DNA of 64,000 nt from GCA-2693325 sp036343635 (lineage in GTDB: Bacteria > Latescibacterota > UBA2968 > UBA8231), in contig JAYYVF010000055.1 of assembly GCA_036343635.1 (NCBI GenBank), positions 21,629 through 85,628 of the forward strand, read 5' to 3'. Shown piece by piece: positions 27,322 to 36,193 of this stretch. The translations under genes and the position numbers were made by a program. Positions within the stretch are counted from its first letter, which is position 1, and each line of letters opens with the position of its first letter. The notes below the pieces were generated by a model, which saw only the letters and a list, made by a program, of their open reading frames with translations, made no database searches and had not been told where the DNA came from.

Positions 27322-27485
27322 TGTAGGCAGGTCTCCTGACTTACAGCTATGCATCCAGCCCTTCCCGATTAGAATCAGTGGCTTCGTGGATACACTGCAC
27401 TTGCTCCTGTACACGCTGTTCACAGTGGCGGGGCCGTGGCGGATTCACACCGCCTTCCCTATTCTCCAGATCACCGGCACCTACA
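27322..27485 (-). promoter_or_regulatory. Cobalamin riboswitch (B12 element)
   Basis: On the minus strand the conserved parts appear in order: a GGGAAGGCGGTGTGAATCCG segment and CCACGGCCCCGCCACTGTGA of the four-way core, and the closing B12 box AGTCAGGAGACCTGCC (27326-27342 region). These motifs define the adenosylcobalamin riboswitch family. It sits directly upstream of btuDFC and the adenosyltransferase, with a terminator hairpin between it and btuD, so high cobalamin should switch the operon off. Outer boundaries are approximate. Confidence 0.93.
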
Positions 27486-27564
27486 ATAGATGTCTGTTTA
27501 CTACGAATATATTAATGGCACAACTTGCGGTCAATTTGAGCTTTATCCCAAAATAAAGGCCACA

Positions 27565-28308
27565 CTATTTGCGTTGAACAAAACTCGATCTACGTTTTTT
27601 TGACCGGATATGCAAACCATAAAGTATTGCTACGATAGTAACAGCAATAGCAAAAAGCCAACTACCTATGTCATAAAATCTTTTTAACGTACTTTTGGAT
27701 GCAGCAAAGCCTTTAAACCTTTCATATCTATCACTGGGCGCAACAATATTAGCTAAACGAATGGCTTCATTTGCTTCCTCAACACGATCATCGCGAATTA
27801 AACTATTTATGTAGTTGTAATGAGCTTCAACAAAGCTGGGAAACAGCCTTCGGGCAATATCGAATTGTTTCTCAGATTCAGCGAATTTTTCCAAAAGGAA
27901 GAGCGTCGTACCTAACCCATTCCTCGCCAAAGCCCCAAGATGTTTTGCATTTGCACCACCATCTTTTTGCGCTACGCGTGCAGCTTTTAAGAAAACAGCC
28001 TGAGCATGTTTCAATTTTCCAGCAGAATGATAAATGAGACCCGAATTGTACAGGCTTTGAAAAAATTCCGGGTCTATTTTTAAAGATTTTCTATAATCAC
28101 GTAGCGCCTGATCCTCATCAACGGGTACTCCATCCCCCATATGATACGTCAATCCACGTTTAAAATATTCAGTTGCCTCATTTTGCCCAAATGCTGGAAA
28201 AGCCAATAGCAATACCCAGATCGGAATACAGACAGGAGTACACCGTTTAAATGTTTTCAAAGTAGATGAAAAAGGTGACAGGTCTTTAGGGTGATGTAAG
28301 AGCCTCAT
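27565..28308 (-). CDS. TPR-repeat protein with signal and C-terminal membrane anchor
   Basis: About 247 residues. A signal-like segment (PVCIPIWVLLLAFPAFGQ) precedes several tetratricopeptide-type helices (EATEYFKRGLTYHMG, QALRDYRKSLKIDPEFFQ, SLYNSGLIYHSAGKLKHAQA, ARNGLGTTLFLLEKFAESEK, VEAHYNYINSLIRDD). A C-terminal membrane helix (SWLFAIAVTIVAILYGLHI) and a basic tail follow. TPR domains bind partner proteins. It lies after the MCE operon on the same strand with a ~100-base gap, so a role in that system is possible but unproven. ATG 28308 is used rather than TTG 28311. Confidence 0.72.
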   Translation of the reverse strand: MRLLHHPKDLSPFSSTLKTFKRCTPVCIPIWVLLLAFPAFGQNEATEYFKRGLTYHMGDGVPVDEDQALRDYRKSLKIDPEFFQSLYNSGLIYHSAGKLKHAQAVFLKAARVAQKDGGANAKHLGALARNGLGTTLFLLEKFAESEKQFDIARRLFPSFVEAHYNYINSLIRDDRVEEANEAIRLANIVAPSDRYERFKGFAASKSTLKRFYDIGSWLFAIAVTIVAILYGLHIRSKKRRSSFVQRK

Positions 28309-28408
28309 CAATTATTCTCATTTCAAACTTCGCAGGAAAGTTGAATTGCAAATATTTCTTAATCGAATCAAAATAATCTGCGAAACACTCATTCGTTAAG
28401 TCAACAGA

Positions 28409-29389
28409 CTAAGGCCTCAATGACCTAAACTTGCTCCGCCTAAATTTCGCTGGCTTACGGTCTTCTTCTGCCTCACTAGTCCCCGTAAAAAACTTCCAAG
28501 GACGAGCTGCCAACTCGCGGGCGCTCTGGGAGGTCGAATGAACATTGTCTATCGTCGAATCTATTTGTCCTTCTTTTTTCTCCACAAATGATTCTACACG
28601 TCCCAAAACAGAATCCAAATGCTGTAATGCAGAGCTTAGACCAGCGACTGCCTTTTGAACATCTTCTTGACTGGCTATAACGAGTGTATCAACATTCCCT
28701 AACATCCGGCCAGCCGTTTCGGTGCTAAGACGAAGTTGCACGAGTAATTTTTCAAGTTCCGGGCTAGCCCGATTTACCATTTGTCGGCTAGCATCCAAAA
28801 GACTATCAGCACTAGTCGAAACAAGCTGTACTCCATTAGCTGCACGATGAATTCCATCCCCTATGCGACCGAGACGATATCCCAGATCGGCGCGTCGAAT
28901 ACTTTCTCCTGCCGCCCCAAGTTTATGAGCCATTTCAGTTAAGCGAGTCATCAACTCATTCATCGCTCCTTTTTCCCGGCCGCGAATCACACTACCAGCT
29001 TCGACAACACCTTCAACAGCCTGACTGACGTCCAAGTCAATAAAGGTATCACCAACCAAGCCACTGCGTTTCATCTCAGCCACCACACCTACTGGCACGG
29101 GGTAGATTGTCTCAATGGCCATCGTAACTAAAAAGTAAGCCTCACCAACAGGAGGGCGCGGCCGAAATTCAACCGACTGAACTTGACCGATGGTAAAACC
29201 TCGCAATTTGACTTTCGTGGCTTCGCTAATATTGCTGATTGCATTAAATTCGGCAATGAGTTCGTAGCGCTCAACTTCTTCTTCCTTAAAAACAAGTAAC
29301 CAGGTAAAAAGAAATACCGCCGCAACGACAAACAATCCGACCATAACATGCCCACTTGGGCGTTCGTGTAGCAATGTTCGTTTTTGCAT
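28409..29389 (-). CDS. MCE/MlaD-family lipid-transport protein
   Basis: A 326-residue inner-membrane-anchored periplasmic protein. One N-terminal helix (GHVMVGLFVVAAVFLFTWLL) is followed by an MCE domain (residues ~40-115: YELIAEFNAISNISEATKVK, LRGFTIGQVQSVEF), which forms hexameric rings carrying phospholipids. A long C-terminal region (~150-290) is rich in heptad-like helices, expected to form the tube beyond the ring. The end is basic (RKPAKFRRSKFRSLRP). It is co-transcribed with the ATPase and permease genes, the normal MlaFED set. Confidence 0.88.
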   Translation of the reverse strand: MQKRTLLHERPSGHVMVGLFVVAAVFLFTWLLVFKEEEVERYELIAEFNAISNISEATKVKLRGFTIGQVQSVEFRPRPPVGEAYFLVTMAIETIYPVPVGVVAEMKRSGLVGDTFIDLDVSQAVEGVVEAGSVIRGREKGAMNELMTRLTEMAHKLGAAGESIRRADLGYRLGRIGDGIHRAANGVQLVSTSADSLLDASRQMVNRASPELEKLLVQLRLSTETAGRMLGNVDTLVIASQEDVQKAVAGLSSALQHLDSVLGRVESFVEKKEGQIDSTIDNVHSTSQSARELAARPWKFFTGTSEAEEDRKPAKFRRSKFRSLRP

Positions 29390-29403
29390 CTATATCTCCG
29401 AGG

Positions 29404-30165
29404 CTATGCCGAATTCGACAACTCTGTCCTAATCCAAGGATCATCACATTCGATCAAGTCATCTGAATTTCTTATATAGAAAAAATTTCCATCTCTCAAG
29501 ACTCCGTAGCTTTCAAACGCACGAGCCACAGTCGATAGTCTTGAAGTAGTTAACATCCGTGTACAGTGCGAAAGTTTTACTTCAGTAAGAATTCCCAATA
29601 ACTTATCTATACTTTGCGCGTCTATACCGGCACATATATCATCGAGAAGCAGGATTTCCGGATCTAAGCTAAGTGCACGTGCCAAAACGATACACTTTCG
29701 CTGCATTTGATTCAATTGAACCGGACGCAAACCCGTTCCCAATAAATCCCCAACACCCACCCACTCTGCGGCTTCTCGGCATCTCTTTGTAATATCATCA
29801 TCTTCTACGTCATTACTTGAATGATAAGTAAGAGCTAATGATATATTCTGATCGACATCCATATTATCGACTAACTCACGCTCTCCCATCACTGATCCAA
29901 CACGCAATCGCAAATTAACGAGACCGCTTTCATCCATATCAAATACGGATTCATCATTAATTCGCACATCCCCCCACAGGCGGACCTTATCATCCTTCTG
30001 CATTCCCGGTAAACCCTGAACCAGTCGCAAAACCAAAGAGCGACCACAGCCAGGAGGCCCCGTAATCGCCATAGACCCTCCAGACTCCAACCGAAACGAC
30101 ACATTTTTCAAAAAATATTTGCCTTCAACTTCTAATGTAACATCCTGAAACTCAACTGTAGCCAT
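29404..30165 (-). CDS. MlaF-like ABC ATPase with degenerate catalytic motifs
   Basis: A 253-residue ABC-ATPase fold between mlaE- and mlaD-type genes, but each catalytic motif is altered. Walker A is GPPGCGRS, with Arg42 in place of the lysine. The Q-loop position reads VMGERELV, without a clear Gln. The signature is LNQMQRK (residue 151 on) instead of LSGGxxxR. Walker B is ILLLDD with Asp176 in place of the catalytic Glu, and the switch region LTTSRLS has Ser208 where His is expected. The frame is intact and the spacing to neighbours is tight (15-16 bases), so it is not an ordinary pseudogene. It may bind nucleotide without turnover. Confidence 0.85.
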   Translation of the reverse strand: MATVEFQDVTLEVEGKYFLKNVSFRLESGGSMAITGPPGCGRSLVLRLVQGLPGMQKDDKVRLWGDVRINDESVFDMDESGLVNLRLRVGSVMGERELVDNMDVDQNISLALTYHSSNDVEDDDITKRCREAAEWVGVGDLLGTGLRPVQLNQMQRKCIVLARALSLDPEILLLDDICAGIDAQSIDKLLGILTEVKLSHCTRMLTTSRLSTVARAFESYGVLRDGNFFYIRNSDDLIECDDPWIRTELSNSA

Positions 30166-30180
30166 AGATTTAGTTTATAC

Positions 30181-31005
30181 CTATATCCAATAAAAGACGC
30201 CGGATATTAATGCACTAACTACGAATACGTAATACATTGACTGAAAGACTCCATTGCGAGCAACCATTGGCACCTCGTAATAGGCCCGACGAGCACGCAG
30301 ACCATGATAACAAGATATTAAAGCAACAATTGCACCAAAAATAAGACCTTTCGTTAGACTTAAATAAAGATCTACAGATGAAAGAAAAACAAAGATATAA
30401 TCACTGTATAGAGAAAATGGGATTGTCAGCCGCGTACTCGCGACAATAAAACCTCCAATTAAAGCAACCGCATCAAAATATACTAGCATACAAAATAGAG
30501 AAACCATCGTACCTAGAACGCGGGGGACTACTAAAAAGTGATATGGATCAATTCCCAATCCTTCTAACGCCTCAACTTCGCCACTAATACGATTCGTAGC
30601 CATCTGTGCCGCCATAGCCGTTCCTGAACGCGTAATAACAACCATTGCCGTAATAATTGGGCCTAATTCACGAACAATACTGATAACCAATATCTGGCCA
30701 ATAAGGGCATGTGCGCCAACACCTTGAAGTTGAGGAAGAGATTGGACAATAACGGTAGATCCAATCAATAAAGATAAAAAACTGAGAAATGGAAGAGCCT
30801 CCAGCCCAGTAAAAAATACCTGTTGAGTAGTTATCCGAAGAGTAGTTCGCAGACCTTGATTTCCGAGGAACAAGCCTGTTCCCCTAATTACGGCCACCGT
30901 AAACTTAAATAACTCCCAGTTTTGAACAAAGAGATGTATAGTTTGCCGTCCTATAAATCCGAACAGCGACGTAATCGTTCCTAATCCTCTTATCCTAAGT
31001 GCCAC
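30181..31005 (-). CDS. MlaE-family ABC permease
   Basis: A 274-residue inner-membrane permease of the MlaE/YrbE family with about five or six helices. Hallmarks are the LTKGLIFGAIVALISCYHGL coupling segment, REIGP-like VRELGPIITAMVVITRSGTA, and MATNRISGEVEALEGLGIDP. The start is GTG with GGAG eight bases upstream. In other bacteria MlaE forms the lipid path with MlaF and MlaD; here the MlaF partner looks catalytically altered. A β-barrel gene precedes it by 15 bases and may supply the outer-membrane side. Confidence 0.9.
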   Translation of the reverse strand: MALRIRGLGTITSLFGFIGRQTIHLFVQNWELFKFTVAVIRGTGLFLGNQGLRTTLRITTQQVFFTGLEALPFLSFLSLLIGSTVIVQSLPQLQGVGAHALIGQILVISIVRELGPIITAMVVITRSGTAMAAQMATNRISGEVEALEGLGIDPYHFLVVPRVLGTMVSLFCMLVYFDAVALIGGFIVASTRLTIPFSLYSDYIFVFLSSVDLYLSLTKGLIFGAIVALISCYHGLRARRAYYEVPMVARNGVFQSMYYVFVVSALISGVFYWI

Positions 31006-31020
31006 GGAGACTTCTCCATA

Positions 31021-31716
31021 CTAAAACGAGAACATTAAACCTAGTGAAACTTCATTGTGTTGAACATTCTTTTTCTTAGTAGATTCTGCTGAGATTCGTT
31101 CGAGAGCTGCGTCCCCTACTGTTCCAAATTTCTCGATTTCCTGGTCAATTAATTCATTAGCTCTATCCTGGGCGTAGTCCATCACAGAAAACACTGTATA
31201 TCTTCGAAGATCTAAGCGGGCCGCCAATTTCTCCCCTAAAGCGTATCTCACTCCCCCACCATAACTCAGAGCACGATTATTCTGTAAATCTGATGCCCCG
31301 GAATTACCTTCAACCCTACTTAAATAGTCATTCGCTGACGGTGAAGACGGAAGCTCCGGGTTGGTGACGTCTATGCTTGTCAACAAAATCATCCCAAGTC
31401 CAACACCAAAAAATGGCCGTACCGAAGTACTGGTCGGTATATTCAAAAGCAACCTACCCTCATAAAACACAGCAGTCATCGGCTTTTTCGTTCCATCACT
31501 CAACATTCGCTGTGGACGCGCTATCATCAATGACGATTCACCACCAAAAATCCGGCTCGACTTACCCCAGCGCAATCCTAATCCGCGACCACTGTCCAAC
31601 TCTACAGACTCATCAAAATCAACCTGCGAGCCAAAAACAGTAAGATCGGCTTTAGCATCTGATCCAAAAACATTTGCTAGTGTAAATACCATTACAATCC
31701 GAAATAGTCTTATCAT
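31021..31716 (-). CDS. Putative outer-membrane β-barrel protein
   Basis: About 231 residues. A signal peptide (LFRIVMVFTLANVFGSDAKA) is followed by alternating amphipathic strands (TVFGSQVDFDESV, SSLMIARPQRML, AVFYEGRLLLNIP, VRPFFGVGLGMILL, YGGGVRYALGEKLAARLDLR) and a C-terminal strand ending in Phe (VSLGLMFSF), the usual outer-membrane insertion signal. The start at 31716 has AAAGGAG nine bases upstream. It is the first gene of the Mla-like operon, so an outer-membrane partner for lipid traffic is a reasonable inference. No specific family was recognised. Confidence 0.72.
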   Translation of the reverse strand: MIRLFRIVMVFTLANVFGSDAKADLTVFGSQVDFDESVELDSGRGLGLRWGKSSRIFGGESSLMIARPQRMLSDGTKKPMTAVFYEGRLLLNIPTSTSVRPFFGVGLGMILLTSIDVTNPELPSSPSANDYLSRVEGNSGASDLQNNRALSYGGGVRYALGEKLAARLDLRRYTVFSVMDYAQDRANELIDQEIEKFGTVGDAALERISAESTKKKNVQHNEVSLGLMFSF

Positions 31717-31806
31717 AGGTCGTTGCTCCTTTATCTGCAAAAAACCACCTGTTCAAAGAGTACACAAGACATAATTTAAAAGCAAGGAATACCATAACTT
31801 TACTAC

Positions 31807-31850
31807 ATTATATATGGATCGGAAGACTTAGGAAAAAGATCATATATAAT
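31807..31850. repeat. AT-rich inverted repeat between divergent genes
   Basis: ATTATATATGGATC at 31807 and GATCATATATAAT at 31838 are near-perfect inverted copies (13 bp arms, one bulged G) around a 17-base spacer. They lie between the Mla-like operon and the GH123-like gene, 90 bases from one start and 35 from the other. The repeat could be an operator or a cruciform/terminator; no T run follows. Confidence 0.6.
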
Positions 31851-31884
31851 AAAAGATAACATCCTCTAAAATGGACCAAACAAT

Positions 31885-34800
31885 TTGTACGGTTACCCCA
31901 CACTTTGTCTGAAGACCAATCTTATTATTTCTGTTCGTTACTACATAATTGTTTTATTACTTAGTAATAACTGCTTACCCCTCTGGGGAGTTACCAACGG
32001 ATCGTTCGAAAATGGAACTTCTTTACCATCTGACTGGACTTTATCTTCTGGAGGTAAAGGTTCTTGGGAAGTAATCGACTCCAAGTATGGCCAAAGTATC
32101 ACAGTTATAGGAGCGAACACAAACGACAGATCCTATTGGCAGTCAAGACCGTTATTGTGGAAACCCAACGAGACTTACGTTCTGCGATTCAAGGCACGTA
32201 GGTTTGGCGAAACTCAAGATGGTGCTCTAATCGTTGGACCTCATTTTTGCAATAGAGATCTTCGTGGTCCATTCTACGATTGGACTAGTTTTCATTCTGT
32301 GATTTCTGTTCCAGGCATACCGGATCCGAGAACACCAATACGGTTGGGCCAATGGCAGACTTCCGGAACGGTAGCATTTGACGATGTAACACTTCATCGG
32401 GCCTACCCAGTTTACGCAACCCAAGATTCCTTAGTACTTGGGAACGGAGAAAATATAGATGGATTGAAGTATACATTCACAGCCCCTTACTTAGAAGAAA
32501 CAGGCAACCATTCTCGTCCGCTCAAGAATCAAACAGCAACCTTTAATACTAACCGTTGGATTTTTTCAGGAGAGCGGGAAGTCCTATTTGAGCATTCAAT
32601 TCACGGCCATTCGCAATCAGAAGGATATATAAAACTCTCGATTGGAAATTTTAAGGCCGGGAGACTCTTGATTGACGTTAGTAATAACGGGAAAACGTTC
32701 AAAGCAGTAGGACAAGCTCAATCTTCCGGAACATTTCATTGGGAATTACCAGAGAACTTTTTCCCCGCAGATACGATCTCGGTTCGATTGCGGTCAATAA
32801 ATACAACCTCGAATTCAACGCCTCAAAAAGCAACATTACAATTAACACACTACGGTTATTCCTCCACCGCGAATGGTCCTGAAGTTTTTTTAGACGGTCG
32901 AACACACTACGTTGCCCACGAAATTATAGACGAGGCTGTAAAAGTATCAATAGTAGACTTAGGCAAATTAATTGCTGGATCAGAAAGTTCCGTTAAAATC
33001 TACGTACGAAACAAATCTGATAATGAATTAAACATAACAGCGGAACTTAATAATCGTGTCCACGGGAATACACATTCGTTAGGCAATCCGGTAGAACTAA
33101 AATCTTATGATAAAAACACCCTCCTACTGCTCCCCTATACACTAAAACATACGGGTAAGCAACGTCTGCTAATCCGATTAACGGGAGATATAAATTATAC
33201 GCTTTCGACTGATGTTAATGTCTCGCCCCTTCATGCCAAACATCACGGCGCAAGAATTACGACTAAAAATACTTTACTGACTGCCTGGGTTGCCGATTCT
33301 GGTTGGAAAGTATCGAAGAACCAGGCCATCCCCGAAGCCAAAACAAATGGCCTAAATTTTAGTAGTGCGAAAGGTGAATTCGAAGCAATTCAATTAGTAC
33401 TCAATGCGACCCAATCAATTGCTGATCTTGAAATCAACACCACCGAATTAATAAATCAATTTGGAGACAAACTTTCTAAGAAGTTCATAGAAATTTTTCA
33501 AGTAGGCTACGTTGATATTAGAGTACCTTCTGATGGATCAGGGGTCGCTGACGAATGGCCTGATCCATTAATACCGTTGAAATCCTCTATAGATATCACC
33601 AATGGACACAACATGCCTATATGGATTCGGGCATACGTCCCACCCGAAACAACTCCAGGACAATACCGAGGTAACGTTGTTATTAAATCTCCAAACGTAG
33701 AATTGAAAGTACCGCTAACTATTGAAGTCTATCCTTTTACTCTTCCTAAGGCGATGCACTGTAGAAGCGCGGTGGGTCTAGATTTTGACACGGTAGCACA
33801 ATACCAAAATCTCAAAACCAACTCAGATAAGAGGAAAGTTTTAGACTTATATCTGAAAAGTTTTTCCACGCACCGTCTATCTCCTATAAACCCAGTCCCA
33901 CTTGACCCCTACCGTGTCTATTGGAACGATACTTTTCCGACATTCGACTGGAGTAATTGGGACCGATCAGTACGTAAGGTACTAAAGGACTATAATTTTA
34001 ACGCTTTTAAAATTCCATTTCACGGTTTGGGTGGAGGAGATAATTTACGACGAAAAAAACCTACTTTAGCGGGCTTCCCCGAAGCCGATGTAAGATATAC
34101 GAAAGCATTGTCTGCGTACTCAAAGGCTATAGAATCACATTTATCAGAGAAAGGTTGGTTAGATCACGCGTTCATATACTGGTTTGATGAGCCGCGCACA
34201 AATGATTATTCCTTCCTCCGAAAAGGTTTCCAAAAATTAAAAGATTATGCGCCTTCAATCCCTCGGCTATTAACCGAACCGTATACGACCGAATTAAAAG
34301 GTGGACCTACTATTTGGTGCCCTTTACTAAGTCAATATCAACCAAAACATTCTACCGAGTCATTTTGGTGGTACATTTGCAGTCAACCTAAATCCCCTTA
34401 TATCGGAATATTTATCGATAGACCCGGTGTCGATTTACGAACCTGGCTCTGGCAGACCTGGCACTATGATATAGAGGGTATCTTAATCTGGCAAAGTGTT
34501 CATTGGAACAGCCTAGTTGCTTACCCTGACAGTTTTCAGGACCCATTCCAAGACGCCATGAGTTGGGCAAGCGAACATGCTTCGTCAAGTAAAGGAATGA
34601 AAAAATGGGGTAACGGCGACGGGAGATTACTTTACCCTCCCCCGTCAAAACACTCAATAGAAAATAGAGCTATTATACAAGGACCGATAGAAAGCATCCG
34701 ATGGGAGATGCTCCGTGACGGAATTGAGGATTATGAATACTTCTATCAATTGAACTTACGTTTAGAAAAGAACACCGGTCTAACTCAATGCCACGTCGAG

Positions 34801-34971
34801 CATTACTCGAATTTACTTAGGGTTCCGGAAGCAGTCACCACATCACGAATCCTTTATTCTATCGACCCCAAGCCTCTTAGAGAGCATCGCCATGCTTTAG
34901 CAAAGGCCATATCAGAATTAGATTCTATGTCAGCCGGATTATTATCAACCAACTGTAACCGTTTACAGTAA
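31885..34971 (+). CDS. Secreted GH123/DUF4091-like glycosidase-related protein
   Basis: A large exported protein of about 1000 residues. A signal peptide (YYIIVLLLSNNCLPLWG) is followed by an N-terminal β-sandwich of the carbohydrate-binding type (NGSFENGTSLPSDWTLSSGG; TYVLRFKARRFG). Middle β-sandwich domains come next, then a C-terminal DUF4091/GH123-like barrel, with the acidic motif AFIYWFDEP around residue 770 in the position of the catalytic Asp-Glu pair of GH123 N-acetylgalactosaminidases. WQTWHYDIEGILIWQSVHWN and REHRHALAKAI also match DUF4091. The start codon is uncertain: TTG 31885 gives the full signal, and no good ATG is in frame. Substrate unknown. Confidence 0.78.
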   Translation: MYGYPTLCLKTNLIISVRYYIIVLLLSNNCLPLWGVTNGSFENGTSLPSDWTLSSGGKGSWEVIDSKYGQSITVIGANTNDRSYWQSRPLLWKPNETYVLRFKARRFGETQDGALIVGPHFCNRDLRGPFYDWTSFHSVISVPGIPDPRTPIRLGQWQTSGTVAFDDVTLHRAYPVYATQDSLVLGNGENIDGLKYTFTAPYLEETGNHSRPLKNQTATFNTNRWIFSGEREVLFEHSIHGHSQSEGYIKLSIGNFKAGRLLIDVSNNGKTFKAVGQAQSSGTFHWELPENFFPADTISVRLRSINTTSNSTPQKATLQLTHYGYSSTANGPEVFLDGRTHYVAHEIIDEAVKVSIVDLGKLIAGSESSVKIYVRNKSDNELNITAELNNRVHGNTHSLGNPVELKSYDKNTLLLLPYTLKHTGKQRLLIRLTGDINYTLSTDVNVSPLHAKHHGARITTKNTLLTAWVADSGWKVSKNQAIPEAKTNGLNFSSAKGEFEAIQLVLNATQSIADLEINTTELINQFGDKLSKKFIEIFQVGYVDIRVPSDGSGVADEWPDPLIPLKSSIDITNGHNMPIWIRAYVPPETTPGQYRGNVVIKSPNVELKVPLTIEVYPFTLPKAMHCRSAVGLDFDTVAQYQNLKTNSDKRKVLDLYLKSFSTHRLSPINPVPLDPYRVYWNDTFPTFDWSNWDRSVRKVLKDYNFNAFKIPFHGLGGGDNLRRKKPTLAGFPEADVRYTKALSAYSKAIESHLSEKGWLDHAFIYWFDEPRTNDYSFLRKGFQKLKDYAPSIPRLLTEPYTTELKGGPTIWCPLLSQYQPKHSTESFWWYICSQPKSPYIGIFIDRPGVDLRTWLWQTWHYDIEGILIWQSVHWNSLVAYPDSFQDPFQDAMSWASEHASSSKGMKKWGNGDGRLLYPPPSKHSIENRAIIQGPIESIRWEMLRDGIEDYEYFYQLNLRLEKNTGLTQCHVEHYSNLLRVPEAVTTSRILYSIDPKPLREHRHALAKAISELDSMSAGLLSTNCNRLQ

Positions 34972-35002
34972 TTTAATTTTCGGCAAAAATTATTAGGGAT
35001 AA

Positions 35003-36121
35003 ATGATAATGACAGTTAACAAATCCTTCTATTTGATCTTTTTAGTACTTCTAGATGCTTGTAACCTTTATTCTGAGGATTATATCAGGAACATATCTGG
35101 AGACGTCAAACATAAATCCCAAGCAACATTTGCAGGTGGTTGTTTTTGGTGTATTGAAGCACCTTTTGACAAAACTCCTGGCGTTATTTCAGCTATTTCA
35201 GGTTACACCGGAGGGAATGAATCTAATCCAACTTACGAACAGGTAAGTTCAGGACAAACTCATCACATAGAATCTGTCTTAATCACATTCGACTCAACGC
35301 TCATAGACTATACAACATTACTAAATATTTACTGGCAACAGTTTGATCCTACTGATCCGTCAGGATCATTTGTTGACCGCGGCCATCAATATACCTCCGC
35401 AATATTTTTTCATAATGCAGACCAGAAAGCTAAGGCTTTAGCCAGTAAAATTTACCTAGAGGAGCTTGGCCGTTTCGATAAACCTATAGTGACCGAAATC
35501 CTACCTGTTAAAATATTTTATCCAGCTGAAGAATACCATCAGGATTACCACATCAAAAATCCTACCCATTACAATCTTTATCGCTCTGGGTCTGGACGTG
35601 ACGACTACATTCTAAAAATATGGAGTAAAATGCCGCTGGATTTGGCAAAGGCCTTAACCCAGAATCACATCGCTATCAAATACACAAAACCTGACGACAC
35701 CCTTCTTCGAGACCGTCTCACTGTATTGCAATATCAGGTGACCCAAAAAGACGCCACGGAACCCCCCTTCCGTAATAAATTCTGGGACCACAAAGCACAA
35801 GGAATTTATGTCGACGTCGTTTCGGGGGAACCGTTATTCAGTTCAACTCACAAATTTGTTTCAGGAACTGGGTGGCCAAGTTTTACTCAACCTCTAATAG
35901 CGGGAAATATAGTAAAGAGAGTCGATTCAAAGTTTGGAATGGTACGCACAGAAGTCCGTAGCAAGTACGGAGATTCACATCTAGGGCATTTATTTAATGA
36001 TGGTCCGGCACCTACAGGTTTGCGCTACTGCATTAATTCTGCTGCACTTCGTTTTGTACCAGCCAAAAATTTGGCTAACAGTAGCTATAAATACTTTTCC
36101 TACTTATTCCAAAAAGATTAA
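35003..36121 (+). CDS. msrAB: Fused peptide methionine sulfoxide reductase MsrA-MsrB
   Basis: A 372-residue exported bifunctional enzyme. After a hydrophobic leader (SFYLIFLVLLDAC) comes MsrA with the active-site GGCFWC (residues ~47-52) for the S-epimer. MsrB follows at ~250 with GTGWPSFTQP, DSHLGHLFNDGPAPTG and the catalytic cysteine in LRYCINSAALRF for the R-epimer. The two CXXC pairs that bind zinc in many MsrB proteins are absent, so this is the zinc-free form. The leader contains a possible lipoprotein cysteine, though LDAC is a poor lipobox. It should repair oxidised methionines in the cell envelope. Confidence 0.93.
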   Translation: MIMTVNKSFYLIFLVLLDACNLYSEDYIRNISGDVKHKSQATFAGGCFWCIEAPFDKTPGVISAISGYTGGNESNPTYEQVSSGQTHHIESVLITFDSTLIDYTTLLNIYWQQFDPTDPSGSFVDRGHQYTSAIFFHNADQKAKALASKIYLEELGRFDKPIVTEILPVKIFYPAEEYHQDYHIKNPTHYNLYRSGSGRDDYILKIWSKMPLDLAKALTQNHIAIKYTKPDDTLLRDRLTVLQYQVTQKDATEPPFRNKFWDHKAQGIYVDVVSGEPLFSSTHKFVSGTGWPSFTQPLIAGNIVKRVDSKFGMVRTEVRSKYGDSHLGHLFNDGPAPTGLRYCINSAALRFVPAKNLANSSYKYFSYLFQKD

Positions 36122-36193
36122 TTTGGCGTTCTCAACAAAATCATGCAATTTTAGGACACGTCTAATAATTCATCCATCAAAAGAGGTTATACC

